A stretch of 64,000 nt of DNA. Source: CAG-791 sp963605745 (GTDB lineage: Bacteria; Bacillota; Clostridia; Lachnospirales; Lachnospiraceae). Position 1 is the stretch's first letter; each line of letters starts with the position of its first letter. Of the stretch, positions 7,049 through 16,490 are shown one piece after another. Location: positions 17,767 to 81,766 of the forward strand of contig CAVCWT010000008.1 of NCBI GenBank assembly GCA_963605745.1, in the 5' to 3' direction. The translations under genes were made by a program, and so were the position numbers. The notes under the pieces are model-generated. The model saw only the letters and a program-made list of their open reading frames with translations, had not been told where the DNA came from and made no database searches.

Positions 7049-8282
7049 ACATCCCGGCCTGCAGCGGATCTTCGCGCTCCTTGAGTCTGCGCACACCGTC
7101 CTGACTCACCACCAGGATTTCATCCGTGTCCAGCGCACGCTGCACCATCTCTTCAATCTTTTCATCCAGATTGTGCTCGTGCTGCTCGATGATCCCCAGA
7201 TGAGGCTTTGTCACAGGATGCTTGGCCACAAAGATGGTGCAGCAATCCTCATAAGGCAGAATCGAGGTGTCATAGGTGTCGATTTTTTTGGAAATCGTAA
7301 TGATATCTTCTTTGTCAAAGGCGATCAGCGGACGGAATACCGGCAGCGTGCAGACCGCATTGGTGACACCCAGACTCCTCGTTGTCTGTGACGCAACCTG
7401 TCCCACACTCTCTCCCGTAATCAGTGCCTCGCACTCCGTTCTCTTTGCGATGATTTCGGCAATTCTCATCATGTATCTGCGCATGATGATTGTCAGCTCA
7501 TCGTGAGGGCATTTTTCATAAATATAGAGCTGAATCTCTGTGAAATTAATGTTGTGCAGGTAAATCGGTCCGGTATACCTTGCCACGATCGAGGCCAGAT
7601 CCACAACCTTCTGCAGCGCCCGTTCACTGGTATAGGGCGGCGCATTAAAGTACGTCGCATCCAGCTTCAGGCCGCGCTTTGCACACATCCATCCTGCCAC
7701 CGGCGAATCAATTCCCCCGGACAACAGCAGCATCCCTTTTCCGCTGCAGCCGATGGGGAGTCCCCCCGGTCCCGGCAGAATATGCGAATAGATGTAGATT
7801 CTCTCGCGGATCTCCACATTCAAAAGAACCTGCGGATCATGCACGTCCACCTTCGTCTCCGGATATCTTGTCAGAATCTCCTCTCCGATCTCTGCATTCA
7901 TTTCCATAGAATCCAGCGGATAGCTCTTGGCAAGGCGTCTTGTGTGCACCTTGAAGGTAACATTCCTGTCCTCATACTCCATACCAAAGAAATCACCGGC
8001 AGCCTTGCGCAGCTCCTCAACCGGCACCACCGGCATGATCACGGTCGGGCAGATTCCGACAATGCCGAATACATGGCCCAGATTCTCCACCACTTCATCA
8101 TAATCGTACTCATCCGGGCAATTCACAAAAATACGACCGCTCGTACGGTCTACTGTGAATTTGCCTTCGCAGCGCTTCAGAGCGATCCGGATCTGGTTGA
8201 TCAGCTGCTCCTCGAAAATCCCGCGGTTTTTCCCCTTAATGCCGATCTCGGCATACTTGATCAAAAATGCATGATAGTTCAT
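7047..8282 (-). CDS. thiI: tRNA 4-thiouridine synthetase ThiI (short, rhodanese-less form)
   Basis: The product has 411 residues. A ferredoxin-like and THUMP tRNA-binding region occupies about 1-165. The PP-loop adenylation motif LLLSGGIDSPVAG is at residues 186-198. The protein ends near residue 411 with no rhodanese domain carrying the persulfide cysteine, as is usual in Gram-positive ThiI. It activates U8 of tRNA with ATP and inserts sulfur. In Bacillus the partner desulfurase NifZ is encoded next door and delivers sulfur directly; here too a desulfurase gene lies 72 bases upstream. Start at 8282 with GGGAGAAA. Confidence 0.96.
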   Translation of the reverse strand: MNYHAFLIKYAEIGIKGKNRGIFEEQLINQIRIALKRCEGKFTVDRTSGRIFVNCPDEYDYDEVVENLGHVFGIVGICPTVIMPVVPVEELRKAAGDFFGMEYEDRNVTFKVHTRRLAKSYPLDSMEMNAEIGEEILTRYPETKVDVHDPQVLLNVEIRERIYIYSHILPGPGGLPIGCSGKGMLLLSGGIDSPVAGWMCAKRGLKLDATYFNAPPYTSERALQKVVDLASIVARYTGPIYLHNINFTEIQLYIYEKCPHDELTIIMRRYMMRIAEIIAKRTECEALITGESVGQVASQTTRSLGVTNAVCTLPVFRPLIAFDKEDIITISKKIDTYDTSILPYEDCCTIFVAKHPVTKPHLGIIEQHEHNLDEKIEEMVQRALDTDEILVVSQDGVRRLKEREDPLQAGM

Positions 8283-8354
8283 TGATTTCTCCCTTCCGCA
8301 GGCTGCGGATCATCCGGTACAGTATTTGCCAATGAATGGCTGGTCATTTAAAAT

Positions 8355-9530
8355 TCAATGTCTGGTATATTTTCGCAGAAACGGAAGGAGCTCTTCCAGT
8401 GCATCTGCTGCCGCATCCATATCCTCTGTGCTGTTCATCACAGACAAGCTAAAGCGCAATGTAGAATCCAGATATTCCTTTTCGAGTCCGATCGCCGTCA
8501 GCGTATCCGATACATGGGGATGATTGGAGGCGCAGGCGCTTCCTGCCGAAACGTAAATTCCCTTTTCTTCCAGTGCATGGAGCAACACCTCTGCACGAAC
8601 GCCCTCAAAGGACAGACTGAGCACATGGGGTGCCGTCTCCTCCAGGTCAAGCCCCTTCATGCCGTTGACATGGACCCCGTCCAGCTGCCGAACCCGTTCC
8701 AGAAAATGCCGTTTCATTCCATACAGCCCGGCCAATTCCTCTTCGAGATTCTGATACAGCATGCTCGCAGCAAGTGCCATTCCGGCAATCCCCGCAACAT
8801 TCTCTGTCCCGCTGCGCATTCCCTTTTGCTGCCCCCCGCCGTACATGATCGGCGTAATTCTGACCTTGTCTCCCACATACAGGAACCCGATCCCCTTTGG
8901 TGCATGAATTTTATGGCCGCTGGCAGACAAGAGATCAATGTGCTGCTTTTTAGGATGAATCCGTGCCTTGCCAAAGCCCTGCACGGCATCTACGTGGAAC
9001 AGCGTCTTGGGGTTGATTTCCTTAATTCTCCGTCCAATCTCGGTGACCGGCTCCAGCGCTCCGATCTCGTTGTTCGTATGCATCACTGAGACCAGAATGG
9101 TGTCTGGGCGCACTGCAGCTGCTACATCCCCGGGATTCACTCTTCCATTGGCATCCACCGGCAGATACGTTACCTCGAACCCTTCTGATTCCAGATACCG
9201 CATGGTCTCCAGTATGGCAGGATGCTCCACCGCTGTGGTAATAAGGTGTCGACCGTCTCTTTGGTTAGCTCTCGCCGCACCGATCAGCGCCAGATTGTCC
9301 GATTCTGTTCCGCAGGACGTAAAATAAAGGTTCTGTGGCTCACACTTCAGGATATCCGCCAGCTGTCGTTTGGCTGTGCGCAGCCTGTTCTCGGCCTCCA
9401 CGCCCTTATGATGCATACTGGACGGATTCCCGTATTCCTCCAGATAAATAGTATTCATCAGCTGCGCCACCTCCGGGAAAACCCGTGTGGTTGCTGAATT
9501 GTCCAGATAAATTTCCTTTACGCTTTTCAT
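8355..9530 (-). CDS. Cysteine desulfurase (NifS/IscS family), probable ThiI partner
   Basis: This 391-residue class V PLP enzyme turns L-cysteine into alanine and protein-bound persulfide. The PLP lysine is Lys207 in SASGHKIHAPKG. The active cysteine is Cys333 in SAGSACASNHPH, where the short loop is of the NifS/IscS class I type. The pairing with thiI on the same strand mirrors Bacillus nifZ-thiI, so tRNA thiolation is the likely main use. A general role in Fe-S assembly cannot be excluded, since MtaB and the tartrate dehydratase also need clusters. Start at 9530 with AAGAGG upstream. Confidence 0.93.
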   Translation of the reverse strand: MKSVKEIYLDNSATTRVFPEVAQLMNTIYLEEYGNPSSMHHKGVEAENRLRTAKRQLADILKCEPQNLYFTSCGTESDNLALIGAARANQRDGRHLITTAVEHPAILETMRYLESEGFEVTYLPVDANGRVNPGDVAAAVRPDTILVSVMHTNNEIGALEPVTEIGRRIKEINPKTLFHVDAVQGFGKARIHPKKQHIDLLSASGHKIHAPKGIGFLYVGDKVRITPIMYGGGQQKGMRSGTENVAGIAGMALAASMLYQNLEEELAGLYGMKRHFLERVRQLDGVHVNGMKGLDLEETAPHVLSLSFEGVRAEVLLHALEEKGIYVSAGSACASNHPHVSDTLTAIGLEKEYLDSTLRFSLSVMNSTEDMDAAADALEELLPFLRKYTRH

Positions 9531-9619
9531 CTGTGCGCCTCTTATGGTCCTGCGGTTTTATATACTTTCCGTCCGCTCCTATCCCAAAAACGACCTGCCC
9601 CTTTTGCAGCCGCAGTTCG

Positions 9620-10366
9620 TTACCGAATCTCCAGAATATAAATCAGCCAGGACAGCATCGTAAGTCCTGCGGTTTCTGTCCGAAGGATGCGATTGCCAAG
9701 AGAAATCGGCCGGATTCCAGCCTCCCTTGCCATTTCGATCTCCTCCGGAGTAAAGCCGCCCTCCGGGCCGATAAAGATGCTGACGGACTGGCCGGGCTGA
9801 ATTCCTTCCAGATAGGCCTTGGTCGATCCGTCATCTTTTTGAAGCTCATACGGAATCAGCCGCATCTGTGTCTCATTCTTTGCATACTGCACGGCTTCCT
9901 TCATGGTCATCGGCAAGAGAACCTGAGGAATCACGCCCCGTTTTGACTGCGAAGCCGCAGACTCTGCAATGGTCTGCCACCTTGCCGTTTTTTTAGCCGC
10001 CTTTGCCGCGTCCAGTTTTACCACGCACCGCTCCATGCTGACCGGAATCACCTCGGCTGCTCCCAGCTCTACCGCCTTCTGTACGATGAGTTCCATTTTG
10101 TCAGCCTTGGGCAAACCCTGGAACAGCAGCACGCGGACCGGCAGCTCTGTTTCCTTTTCCTTGACAAAACGAAGGCGGCACAGAACCGCATCGCTTTCAA
10201 AGGACTCGATCCCATAGCGATATTCTCTGCCGTCTCCGCCCATGCTGACACTGATCTCCTCTCCGGGCTTCAGTCTCATAACATTTCGAATATGGTTGAC
10301 CTCAGGACCTGTAATTCGTAAAAGGTCTCCTTGTACATCCTCTTCCGAAGCGAATATATGGAGCAT
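9620..10366 (-). CDS. rsmE: 16S rRNA (uracil-1498-N3)-methyltransferase
   Basis: The product is a 248-residue SPOUT-class enzyme. An N-terminal PUA-like part (residues 1-75, MLHIFASEEDVQGDLLRI) binds RNA. The C-terminal knot carries FIGPEGGFTPEEIEMA and LGNRILRTETAGL, the family SAM site. It methylates U1498 of 16S rRNA. The frame is open for 12 codons further upstream, but the ATG at 10366 overlaps the prmA stop as TAATG, a classical coupled start. prmA-rsmE order at the end of a dnaJ operon is widespread in Bacillota. Confidence 0.95.
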   Translation of the reverse strand: MLHIFASEEDVQGDLLRITGPEVNHIRNVMRLKPGEEISVSMGGDGREYRYGIESFESDAVLCRLRFVKEKETELPVRVLLFQGLPKADKMELIVQKAVELGAAEVIPVSMERCVVKLDAAKAAKKTARWQTIAESAASQSKRGVIPQVLLPMTMKEAVQYAKNETQMRLIPYELQKDDGSTKAYLEGIQPGQSVSIFIGPEGGFTPEEIEMAREAGIRPISLGNRILRTETAGLTMLSWLIYILEIR

Positions 10367-11364
10367 TATTCCGCCGCCTTTCGACCGGTAACGCAGCGCC
10401 ATTCTCCCTGCGCTGTGATGTTCTCAACCGTTAGTCCTGCCGCACGCATTGCTGCCGCTACAGACTCTTCCTTTCCGTCCAGAATACCACTGGTGATATA
10501 CACTCCGCCAGGTTTTACCGCTGCAGCTGCTGCAGGTGTCAGAGGGATCAGAACGTCCGGAAGAATATTGGCCACAACAACATCATAGCAGCCATACCCC
10601 ACCTCATCCTGAACAGCTTTGTCATTGACAAGATTCCCCAGAATCACCTTAAAGTCAGAAGGATTCACTCCGTTCACCCGAAGATTATCGGCAATGGCCG
10701 GCTCTGCACAGGGATCCAGATCCGTTCCTACGGCATATTTTGCTCCCAGCATCAGAGACAGAATCGACAGGATGCCGCTCCCGGTCCCCACATCCAGAAG
10801 AGTTGTATCCTTTGTCAGGTATTTGCGGATTTCGCGGATGCACAGCTGCGTTGTCTCGTGGGCACCGGTTCCAAAGGCGGTTCCCGGATCAATGTGAAAG
10901 GTCATGGACGGCTTCTCATTGCCGGGAAGCGGCTCCTCCCAGGACGGAATCACCAGAATGTCATCGATTCGGAACTGGTGGAAGAACTGCTTCCAATTGT
11001 TCACCCAGTCGATATCCTCTGTTTCTTCAATGGTCACGGTGCCGTCACCGATCACATCGCAGTACTGGCGCAGCTCCTGTATTTTGGCCTCGATTCCTGC
11101 CTTGATTTCCTCCGGAGTTTTCTGCTTATCATCGATCAGAAGGTGTCCATCCTCTGTCTCTTCCACAAAGAAGCTAAGGACTGCGCTTCCATCGTCCTCT
11201 TCTCTCTCCGGCAGGATGTCCACGAACATCTGCTCTTTTTCTGCTGCAGTCAGCGGAACATGGTCCTCAATCTGCGCTCCATACAGGCCGATGTCCTGCA
11301 TGGAGCCCACCAGAATATCTTCGGCTGCCGCCGTTGTTCTCACGCGAAAGCGCATCCATTTCAT
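10366..11364 (-). CDS. prmA: Ribosomal protein L11 methyltransferase
   Basis: The product has 332 residues. The N-terminal substrate-binding part (1-110) is followed by the PrmA middle motif TFHIDPGTAFGTGAHETTQL. The SAM motif is LLDVGTGSGILSIL, and VVANILPDVLIPL is the NPPY-like catalytic region. It trimethylates ribosomal protein L11. The start at 11364 has AGGAGAAACACT directly upstream. It is 79 bases from dnaJ, in the common dnaJ-prmA-rsmE order. Confidence 0.95.
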   Translation of the reverse strand: MKWMRFRVRTTAAAEDILVGSMQDIGLYGAQIEDHVPLTAAEKEQMFVDILPEREEDDGSAVLSFFVEETEDGHLLIDDKQKTPEEIKAGIEAKIQELRQYCDVIGDGTVTIEETEDIDWVNNWKQFFHQFRIDDILVIPSWEEPLPGNEKPSMTFHIDPGTAFGTGAHETTQLCIREIRKYLTKDTTLLDVGTGSGILSILSLMLGAKYAVGTDLDPCAEPAIADNLRVNGVNPSDFKVILGNLVNDKAVQDEVGYGCYDVVVANILPDVLIPLTPAAAAAVKPGGVYITSGILDGKEESVAAAMRAAGLTVENITAQGEWRCVTGRKAAE

Positions 11365-11443
11365 AGTGTTTCTCCTGCTGCCGGCCGTGATCCGTGATCA
11401 TTCTCTGCATCACAGCCGTTCTTGCTGTTTTGGTCCGATTCGT

Positions 11444-12610
11444 CTACTGCCAGAATTTCTTGCGTTTGCCCTTGCCTTCCTTGGGCTTTTCTCCGTTCTC
11501 ACCGGCCCGGTCTGCTGCATGAAGGCTGTCCCCTGTCAGCTGATCGAACTTTTCAAGGAGCTCTTTGGCTTCCTTGGAGAGCTTGGTCGGAGTTTCCACA
11601 ACCAGAGTGATGTACTGGTCACCGCGAATGTTCTTATTCTGCAGGTTGGGAACACCTTTCCCCTTCAGACGGACTCTGGTTCCGGTCTGTGTTCCTTCCT
11701 TTACATCATAGACCACCTTGCCGTCGACGGTATCCACGACAACGGAACCGCCAAGGGCTGCGGTTGCGTAGGAAATCGTAACGGTAGAATACAGGTCATA
11801 ATCCTGACGATAGAATCTGGTGTCCTCTTCCACCAGAACCTCTACCATCAGATCACCTCTGGGACCGCCGTTGATGCCTGGTTCCCCCTTCTCCGAAATA
11901 CGCACACTCATGCCGCTGCGAATGCCGGCCGGGATGGCGACCTCGATCTGCTTGCGGCTGCTGGTATAGCCGCTGCCGCCACAGGTTGTGCACTTTTCCT
12001 CAATGATCTTACCGCTGCCGCTGCATTCCGGACACGTCTGCACATTGCGGACCGTTCCGAAAAACGACTGTTGTGAATAAACCACCTGGCCCTTGCCGCC
12101 GCACTTCGGGCACATCTTTGGACTGGTTCCCGGCTTTGCTCCGGTTCCATTGCAGGTTGGGCAGGGGTCCTTCAGATTCAGGCTCAGGGTTTTGGTTGTC
12201 CCCTGCACAGACTCCATGAACGTGATGCGGACACTGGTACGGATGCTGGCACCCTTCATCGGTCCGTTGGGATTGGATCTGGCCCTCCCGCCGCCAAAGA
12301 TATCACCGAAAATATCGCCGAACATGTCGCCAAAATCCGCTCCGTTAAAGTCAAAGCCGCCACTGCCGTAACCGCCGGTGCCGTCAAAGGCAGCATGGCC
12401 GAACTGGTCGTATTGTTTGCGCTTCTGGGCATCGCTAAGCACGGCATAGGCCTCGGAGGCCTCTTTGAACTTGGCAGCAGCATCCTCGCTGGGATTGGCA
12501 TCCGGGTGATACTTTTTAGCCATCTTACGATATGCTTTTTTGATCTCCTCTTCTGTGGCGTTTTTCTCAACGCCCAGAACCTCATAGTAATCTCTCTTTT
12601 GTTCTGCCAT
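11444..12610 (-). CDS. dnaJ: Chaperone protein DnaJ (type I Hsp40)
   Basis: The product has 388 residues. The J domain covers residues 1-70 with HPD at 35-37. A Gly/Phe-rich linker follows (about 75-110). The zinc-finger region holds four CxxCxGxG repeats: CPTCNGTG, CPKCGGKG, CPECSGSG and CTTCGGSG. The C-terminal substrate-binding domain has VLVEEDTRFYRQDYDLY. It stimulates DnaK ATP hydrolysis and delivers substrates. It is the fourth gene of the hrcA operon, 111 bases after dnaK with a stem-loop in the gap. Confidence 0.97.
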   Translation of the reverse strand: MAEQKRDYYEVLGVEKNATEEEIKKAYRKMAKKYHPDANPSEDAAAKFKEASEAYAVLSDAQKRKQYDQFGHAAFDGTGGYGSGGFDFNGADFGDMFGDIFGDIFGGGRARSNPNGPMKGASIRTSVRITFMESVQGTTKTLSLNLKDPCPTCNGTGAKPGTSPKMCPKCGGKGQVVYSQQSFFGTVRNVQTCPECSGSGKIIEEKCTTCGGSGYTSSRKQIEVAIPAGIRSGMSVRISEKGEPGINGGPRGDLMVEVLVEEDTRFYRQDYDLYSTVTISYATAALGGSVVVDTVDGKVVYDVKEGTQTGTRVRLKGKGVPNLQNKNIRGDQYITLVVETPTKLSKEAKELLEKFDQLTGDSLHAADRAGENGEKPKEGKGKRKKFWQ

Positions 12611-12638
12611 AGAATTTCTCCAAACACAAACACGTAAA

Positions 12639-12662
12639 CCCGGGACAGTTTCCCGTCCCGGG
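12639..12662 (-). other. Stem-loop in the dnaK-dnaJ gap
   Basis: CCCGGGAC pairs with GTCCCGGG over an 8-base loop. On the minus strand it is followed only by GTTTACG, so it is a poor terminator. It may be a weak attenuator or an mRNA-stability or processing hairpin lowering dnaJ relative to dnaK. Confidence 0.6.
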
Positions 12663-12721
12663 CTACATCATCTTATTTCATTGCCTGCTGTATTGCAAGC
12701 CTGCTGCATGGTTGGCCGGGA

Positions 12722-14596
12722 TCAGACTTCACGGTAATCGCCATCTACTACATCATCGCCTGCCTGCTGGCTGCCGGTCTGCTGACCGTTTGCCTGCTCC
12801 GGTCCTGCCTGCTGGCCCGCCTGATTCTGCTGCATGTTCTGATACATTGCATTAAAGAGCTGCTGAGAATCGTTCATCAGCTTCTCCTTGCCGGACTTCA
12901 GAGCATCAACGTCTGCATCACTGATATCCGGCTGATCCTTTGTGCGGTCCAGAACACCCTTGAGCTCTGCAAGATCAGCCTCTACAGTTGCCTTGTTGGA
13001 AGCATCTACCTTATCGCCGGCCTCCTTCAGGGCCTTTTCGATCTGGAAGACAGCAGAGTCTGCATCATTTCTGGCATCAATGGCTTCCTTGCGCTTCTTG
13101 TCCTGAGCCTCGTACTCCTTGGCATCCTTTACTGCCTTCTCGATCTCCTCATCGGACATGCTCGAGCCGCCGGTGATGGTGATGTGCTGTTCCTTGCCGG
13201 TTCCCAGATCCTTGGCAGCTACTGTAACGATACCGTTTGCATCGATATCGAAGGTAACCTCGATCTGCGGAACGCCTCTCATTGCAGGCGGGATACCATC
13301 CAGACGGAACTGGCCGAGGGACTTGTTGTCCTTGGCAAATTTGCGCTCGCCCTGCAGGACATTGATATCTACTGCAGTCTGGTTATCTGCCGCTGTAGAG
13401 AATACCTGGCTCTTCTTGGTCGGGATTGTTGTGTTGCGCTCGATCAGAGGAGTTGCAATACCTCCCATGGTCTCGATGGACAATGTCAGAGGCGTAACGT
13501 CCAGCAGCAGGATATCCCCTGCAGCGGAATCGCCGCTGAGCTTGCCGCCCTGGATTCCGGCACCGATTGCCACGCACTCATCCGGGTTCAGGCTCTTGGA
13601 AGGTTCATGACCTGTCAGCTGCTGTACCTTATCCTGTACGCAAGGGATTCTCGTGGAGCCGCCTACCAGCAGAACCTTTCCAAGGTCTGCATTGGTAAGA
13701 CCTGCATCCTTCATTGCGTTCTGTACCGGGATTGCTGTTCTCTCGACCAGATCATGAATCAGCTCCTCAAACTTTGCACGGGAGAGATCCATATCGAAAT
13801 GCTTGGGGCCTTCTGCGGTTGCAGTAATGAAAGGCAGATTGATGTTGGTGGTTGTTGCAGAGGACAGTTCCTTTTTTGCCTTCTCTGCAGCCTCCTTCAA
13901 TCTCTGCATTGCCATCTTGTCGCCGGACAGATCAACGCCTTCCTTAGCCTTGAACTCGCTGACCATCCAGTTCATGATGCAGTTATCAAAGTCATCACCG
14001 CCAAGGTGAGTATCACCATTCGTGGACAGAACCTCGATAACGCCGTCGCCAATCTCGATGATGGAGACATCGAAGGTGCCGCCGCCAAGGTCATATACCA
14101 TGATCTTCTGCTCTTTTTCGTTGTCCAGGCCATATGCCAGTGCAGCAGCCGTAGGCTCGTTGATGATTCTCTTGACCTCAAGGCCCGCAATCTTGCCGGC
14201 ATCCTTGGTAGCCTGACGCTGAGCATCATTGAAATATGCAGGAACCGTGATTACCGCCTCAGTGACCTTCTCACCCAGATAGCTCTCAGCATCGTCTTTG
14301 AGCTTCTGCAGAATCATTGCAGAAATCTGCTGCGGGCTGTACTTTTTGCCGTTCAGGGTACGGCCGTTGTCGGTTCCCATATCTCTCTTGATGGAAGCCA
14401 CGGTGTTCTCAGCGTTGGTAACGGCCTGACGCTTTGCCGGCTCACCAACGAGTCTGTCGCCGTTCTTAGTGAATGCTACAACAGAAGGAGTTGTTCTTGC
14501 GCCTTCCTTGTTGGCGATGACAGTGGGCTGACCGCCCTCCATAACTGCTACGCAGCTATTGGTTGTTCCCAAATCGATACCAATGATCTTACTCAT
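12722..14596 (-). CDS. dnaK: Chaperone protein DnaK (Hsp70)
   Basis: The product has 624 residues. The opening MSKIIGIDLGTTNSCVAVME is the Hsp70 phosphate-1 motif. VYDLGGGTFDVSI and LVGGSTRIP mark the nucleotide-binding domain (to about 360). The linker DILLLDVTPLTLSIET leads to the substrate-binding domain. The tail is rich in Gln and Ala (about 585-615) and ends DDVVDGDYREV, a variant of the usual acidic EEVK-type end. A GTG three codons upstream is open, but GGAGTG sits correctly for the ATG at 14596. It is third in the CIRCE-controlled operon. Confidence 0.98.
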   Translation of the reverse strand: MSKIIGIDLGTTNSCVAVMEGGQPTVIANKEGARTTPSVVAFTKNGDRLVGEPAKRQAVTNAENTVASIKRDMGTDNGRTLNGKKYSPQQISAMILQKLKDDAESYLGEKVTEAVITVPAYFNDAQRQATKDAGKIAGLEVKRIINEPTAAALAYGLDNEKEQKIMVYDLGGGTFDVSIIEIGDGVIEVLSTNGDTHLGGDDFDNCIMNWMVSEFKAKEGVDLSGDKMAMQRLKEAAEKAKKELSSATTTNINLPFITATAEGPKHFDMDLSRAKFEELIHDLVERTAIPVQNAMKDAGLTNADLGKVLLVGGSTRIPCVQDKVQQLTGHEPSKSLNPDECVAIGAGIQGGKLSGDSAAGDILLLDVTPLTLSIETMGGIATPLIERNTTIPTKKSQVFSTAADNQTAVDINVLQGERKFAKDNKSLGQFRLDGIPPAMRGVPQIEVTFDIDANGIVTVAAKDLGTGKEQHITITGGSSMSDEEIEKAVKDAKEYEAQDKKRKEAIDARNDADSAVFQIEKALKEAGDKVDASNKATVEADLAELKGVLDRTKDQPDISDADVDALKSGKEKLMNDSQQLFNAMYQNMQQNQAGQQAGPEQANGQQTGSQQAGDDVVDGDYREV

Positions 14597-14632
14597 AATC
14601 CACACTCCATTTCCGTGCCAATGGCACCTATA

Positions 14633-15313
14633 TTACTGTGCAACCGCGACCATGCTGTGACGAATGACCTGATCGTGGTACATATATCCCTTTTGCAGTT
14701 CCTGCGCTACAATACCGCTTTCGAACTCATCGCTCTCCACCTGCATCACTGCGTTGTGAAGATCCGGATTGAATTCCTTTCCGACTGCCTCAATCGGTGT
14801 AACTCCCATGGATTCCAGCTGTTTGACCAGCTGTGTATAAATCTTTTCCATTCCGGATACGAAGGCATCCTCTTTGTCTGCCTCGTCAACGGTATCAAAG
14901 CCTCTTTCAAAATTGTCAACAATGGGAAGGATCTTTTCGATTACACTCTTTTCCCCCATCGAGAACATCTGATCTTTTTCCTTGTCCGTCCGCTTGCGGA
15001 AATTATCGAACTCTGCCATCTGGCGGCGAACACGGTCCTCCAGGGATTCAATTTTTTCCTTCAGTTCCGCCTTTTCCTTGTCCGCCTTCTTGCTGCGTGA
15101 GAAAAAGCCCTTCTTCTCATCCTGGCCTTCGGTATTCTCTTCGGTCTGTGCTGTCTCGCCGTTCTCATCCTCCGTCTGCTGCGCAGCCGTTCCCGGTTCC
15201 TGTTCACAGCCGCAGGCTCCGCAGCAGCCCTTTTGCTCCTGTTCGCAGGAGGTTTGCTCTTCCTGCAGCGTTTCCTGACCGGTATCCGAATTCTTGTACT
15301 CTTCGTTCACCAT
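14633..15313 (-). CDS. grpE: Nucleotide exchange factor GrpE with Cys-rich N-terminus
   Basis: The product has 226 residues. The long central helix (about 75-130, DNFRKRTDKEKDQMFSMGEK) and the beta-domain ending NPDLHNAVMQVE and GYMYHDQVIRHSMVAVAQ are standard GrpE, which releases ADP from DnaK. The unusual part is residues 18-42, where SCEQEQKGCCGACGCEQE places five cysteines in a disordered acidic leader. Typical GrpE leaders are acidic but Cys-free. A TTG one codon upstream is open; the ATG at 15313 with GGAGGAAG is preferred. It is second in the hrcA operon. Confidence 0.96.
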   Translation of the reverse strand: MVNEEYKNSDTGQETLQEEQTSCEQEQKGCCGACGCEQEPGTAAQQTEDENGETAQTEENTEGQDEKKGFFSRSKKADKEKAELKEKIESLEDRVRRQMAEFDNFRKRTDKEKDQMFSMGEKSVIEKILPIVDNFERGFDTVDEADKEDAFVSGMEKIYTQLVKQLESMGVTPIEAVGKEFNPDLHNAVMQVESDEFESGIVAQELQKGYMYHDQVIRHSMVAVAQ

Positions 15314-15331
15314 CAATTCTTCCTCCGTTTC

Positions 15332-16354
15332 CTAATACAAGGCATCCAGCTGATTCATAATATCCTTCAGAATTCCGACGACCTTGTCATAATCCATTCG
15401 TTTGGGTCCGATGACTCCCACCGTTCCCTTCATTCCTTCGCCCAGCTCGTAGGTAGCTGTCACAACACTGCAGTTCTGCATTCCGTTCATTGGCATTTCG
15501 TTGCCGATGTAGACCTGAATACCCGTTCCGCCTTCCCCTTCGAGCGTTTCCTGCACGATGCTGCTGAGTGCCTTCTTCTCCTCAAAATTACTGATCAGCT
15601 CACCCATCTGAGCCGCATCGCCGGTCAGCTCCGGATAGCGCAGAATGTTGGTCGCTCCGCTGGTATAGATCTGCGGATTCTGCTCCGGCTGTACTGCCTC
15701 GGCCGCCGCATCAATCACCTTCTCAACAATTTCATCATGCTCTCCCGCCTGACTCTTGAGCGAAGCAATCATTCCGAGATTCACTTCATCCACCGGCACC
15801 CCGCACAAAGCATTGTTCAGCACCATGTTCAGCTTGAACAAGGTTTTCTGATCCATCACATCCTCAACATGAATCATGGTGTTGCGAACGATGTTCCCTT
15901 CCACCACAACGACAGCCAGGATGGTGGAGGCATCCACCTGCGACAGCTGCACGAATTTGATCTTGTTCCGGCGAATGGTGGGTGCCGAGATCATCGAGGC
16001 GTAATTGGTATTGGTCGCCAGCAGCTTTGCCACATCCTGGAGGAGGTTCTCCAACCGGTCCTGTTTTTCCAGCAGAACACTCTGCATGTTATCCAGGCGT
16101 TCCTTTTCACCGCGGAGCATATCGTCTACATAAATCCGATAACCCTGATCGGTGGGAATTCGTCCCGCCGAGGTGTGCGGCTGCATGATCAGTCCCATTT
16201 CCTCCAGATCCGACATCTCATTGCGGATGGTTGCCGAGCTGAGATTCAGATCGGTATACTTGGAAATCGTACGACTGCCAACCGGTTCTCCGGTCTCCAG
16301 GTAATTGCGGATAATGGCCTGCAATATTTTCATTTTACGTTCCTGCAGTTCCAT
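15332..16354 (-). CDS. hrcA: Heat-inducible transcription repressor HrcA
   Basis: The product has 340 residues. The N-terminal winged helix spans residues 1-75 (SSATIRNEMSDLEEMGLI, then the HTSAGRIPTDQGYR signature). The dimerisation and GAF-like regions follow, ending VGVIGPKRMDYDKVVGIL. HrcA needs GroEL to stay active and binds CIRCE. Its own start lies 19 bases downstream of a perfect CIRCE site, so the operon is autoregulated. It is the first gene of hrcA-grpE-dnaK-dnaJ and probably prmA-rsmE. Confidence 0.97.
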   Translation of the reverse strand: MELQERKMKILQAIIRNYLETGEPVGSRTISKYTDLNLSSATIRNEMSDLEEMGLIMQPHTSAGRIPTDQGYRIYVDDMLRGEKERLDNMQSVLLEKQDRLENLLQDVAKLLATNTNYASMISAPTIRRNKIKFVQLSQVDASTILAVVVVEGNIVRNTMIHVEDVMDQKTLFKLNMVLNNALCGVPVDEVNLGMIASLKSQAGEHDEIVEKVIDAAAEAVQPEQNPQIYTSGATNILRYPELTGDAAQMGELISNFEEKKALSSIVQETLEGEGGTGIQVYIGNEMPMNGMQNCSVVTATYELGEGMKGTVGVIGPKRMDYDKVVGILKDIMNQLDALY

Positions 16355-16373
16355 TCTCTCTCCTATTCAGTTG

Positions 16374-16400
16374 TTAGCACTCAACCCATCTGAGTGCTAA
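16374..16400. promoter_or_regulatory. CIRCE operator
   Basis: TTAGCACTC, nine bases, then GAGTGCTAA: an exact match to the HrcA-binding consensus. The dyad extends four bases further on each side (GTTG and CAAC), giving 13-base arms from 16370 to 16404. It sits between the hrcA promoter and start codon. Confidence 0.98.
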
Positions 16401-16414
16401 CAACTACTGAACAT

Positions 16415-16443
16415 AATCTATCACCCCCCTACAGCAATGTCAA
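16415..16443 (-). promoter_or_regulatory. Sigma-A type promoter of the hrcA operon
   Basis: On the minus strand TTGACA (16438-16443) and TAGATT (16415-16420) are 17 bases apart. The CIRCE dyad starts 11-15 bases downstream, overlapping the expected transcription start. Confidence 0.85.
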
Positions 16444-16490
16444 CGGATAGAAAATAAAGAAAAAATAAAGGATCGACACCGTGAATATAA

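Noticed and set aside
6819..7391. Plus-strand frame of 190 codons across the two-hairpin element and the thiI end
   Set aside because: It starts inside the HPr-like gene's last codons, runs through a terminator and repeats, and then opposite thiI. Similar frames with EKPHxxISLR-like text recur at 27.1-27.4 and 63.8-64.0 kb only because the element repeats.
13184..15100. Open plus-strand frame of 638 codons opposite dnaK and grpE
   Set aside because: It is antisense to two certain genes, shows no domain and has no ribosome site; long antisense frames are common over dnaK.
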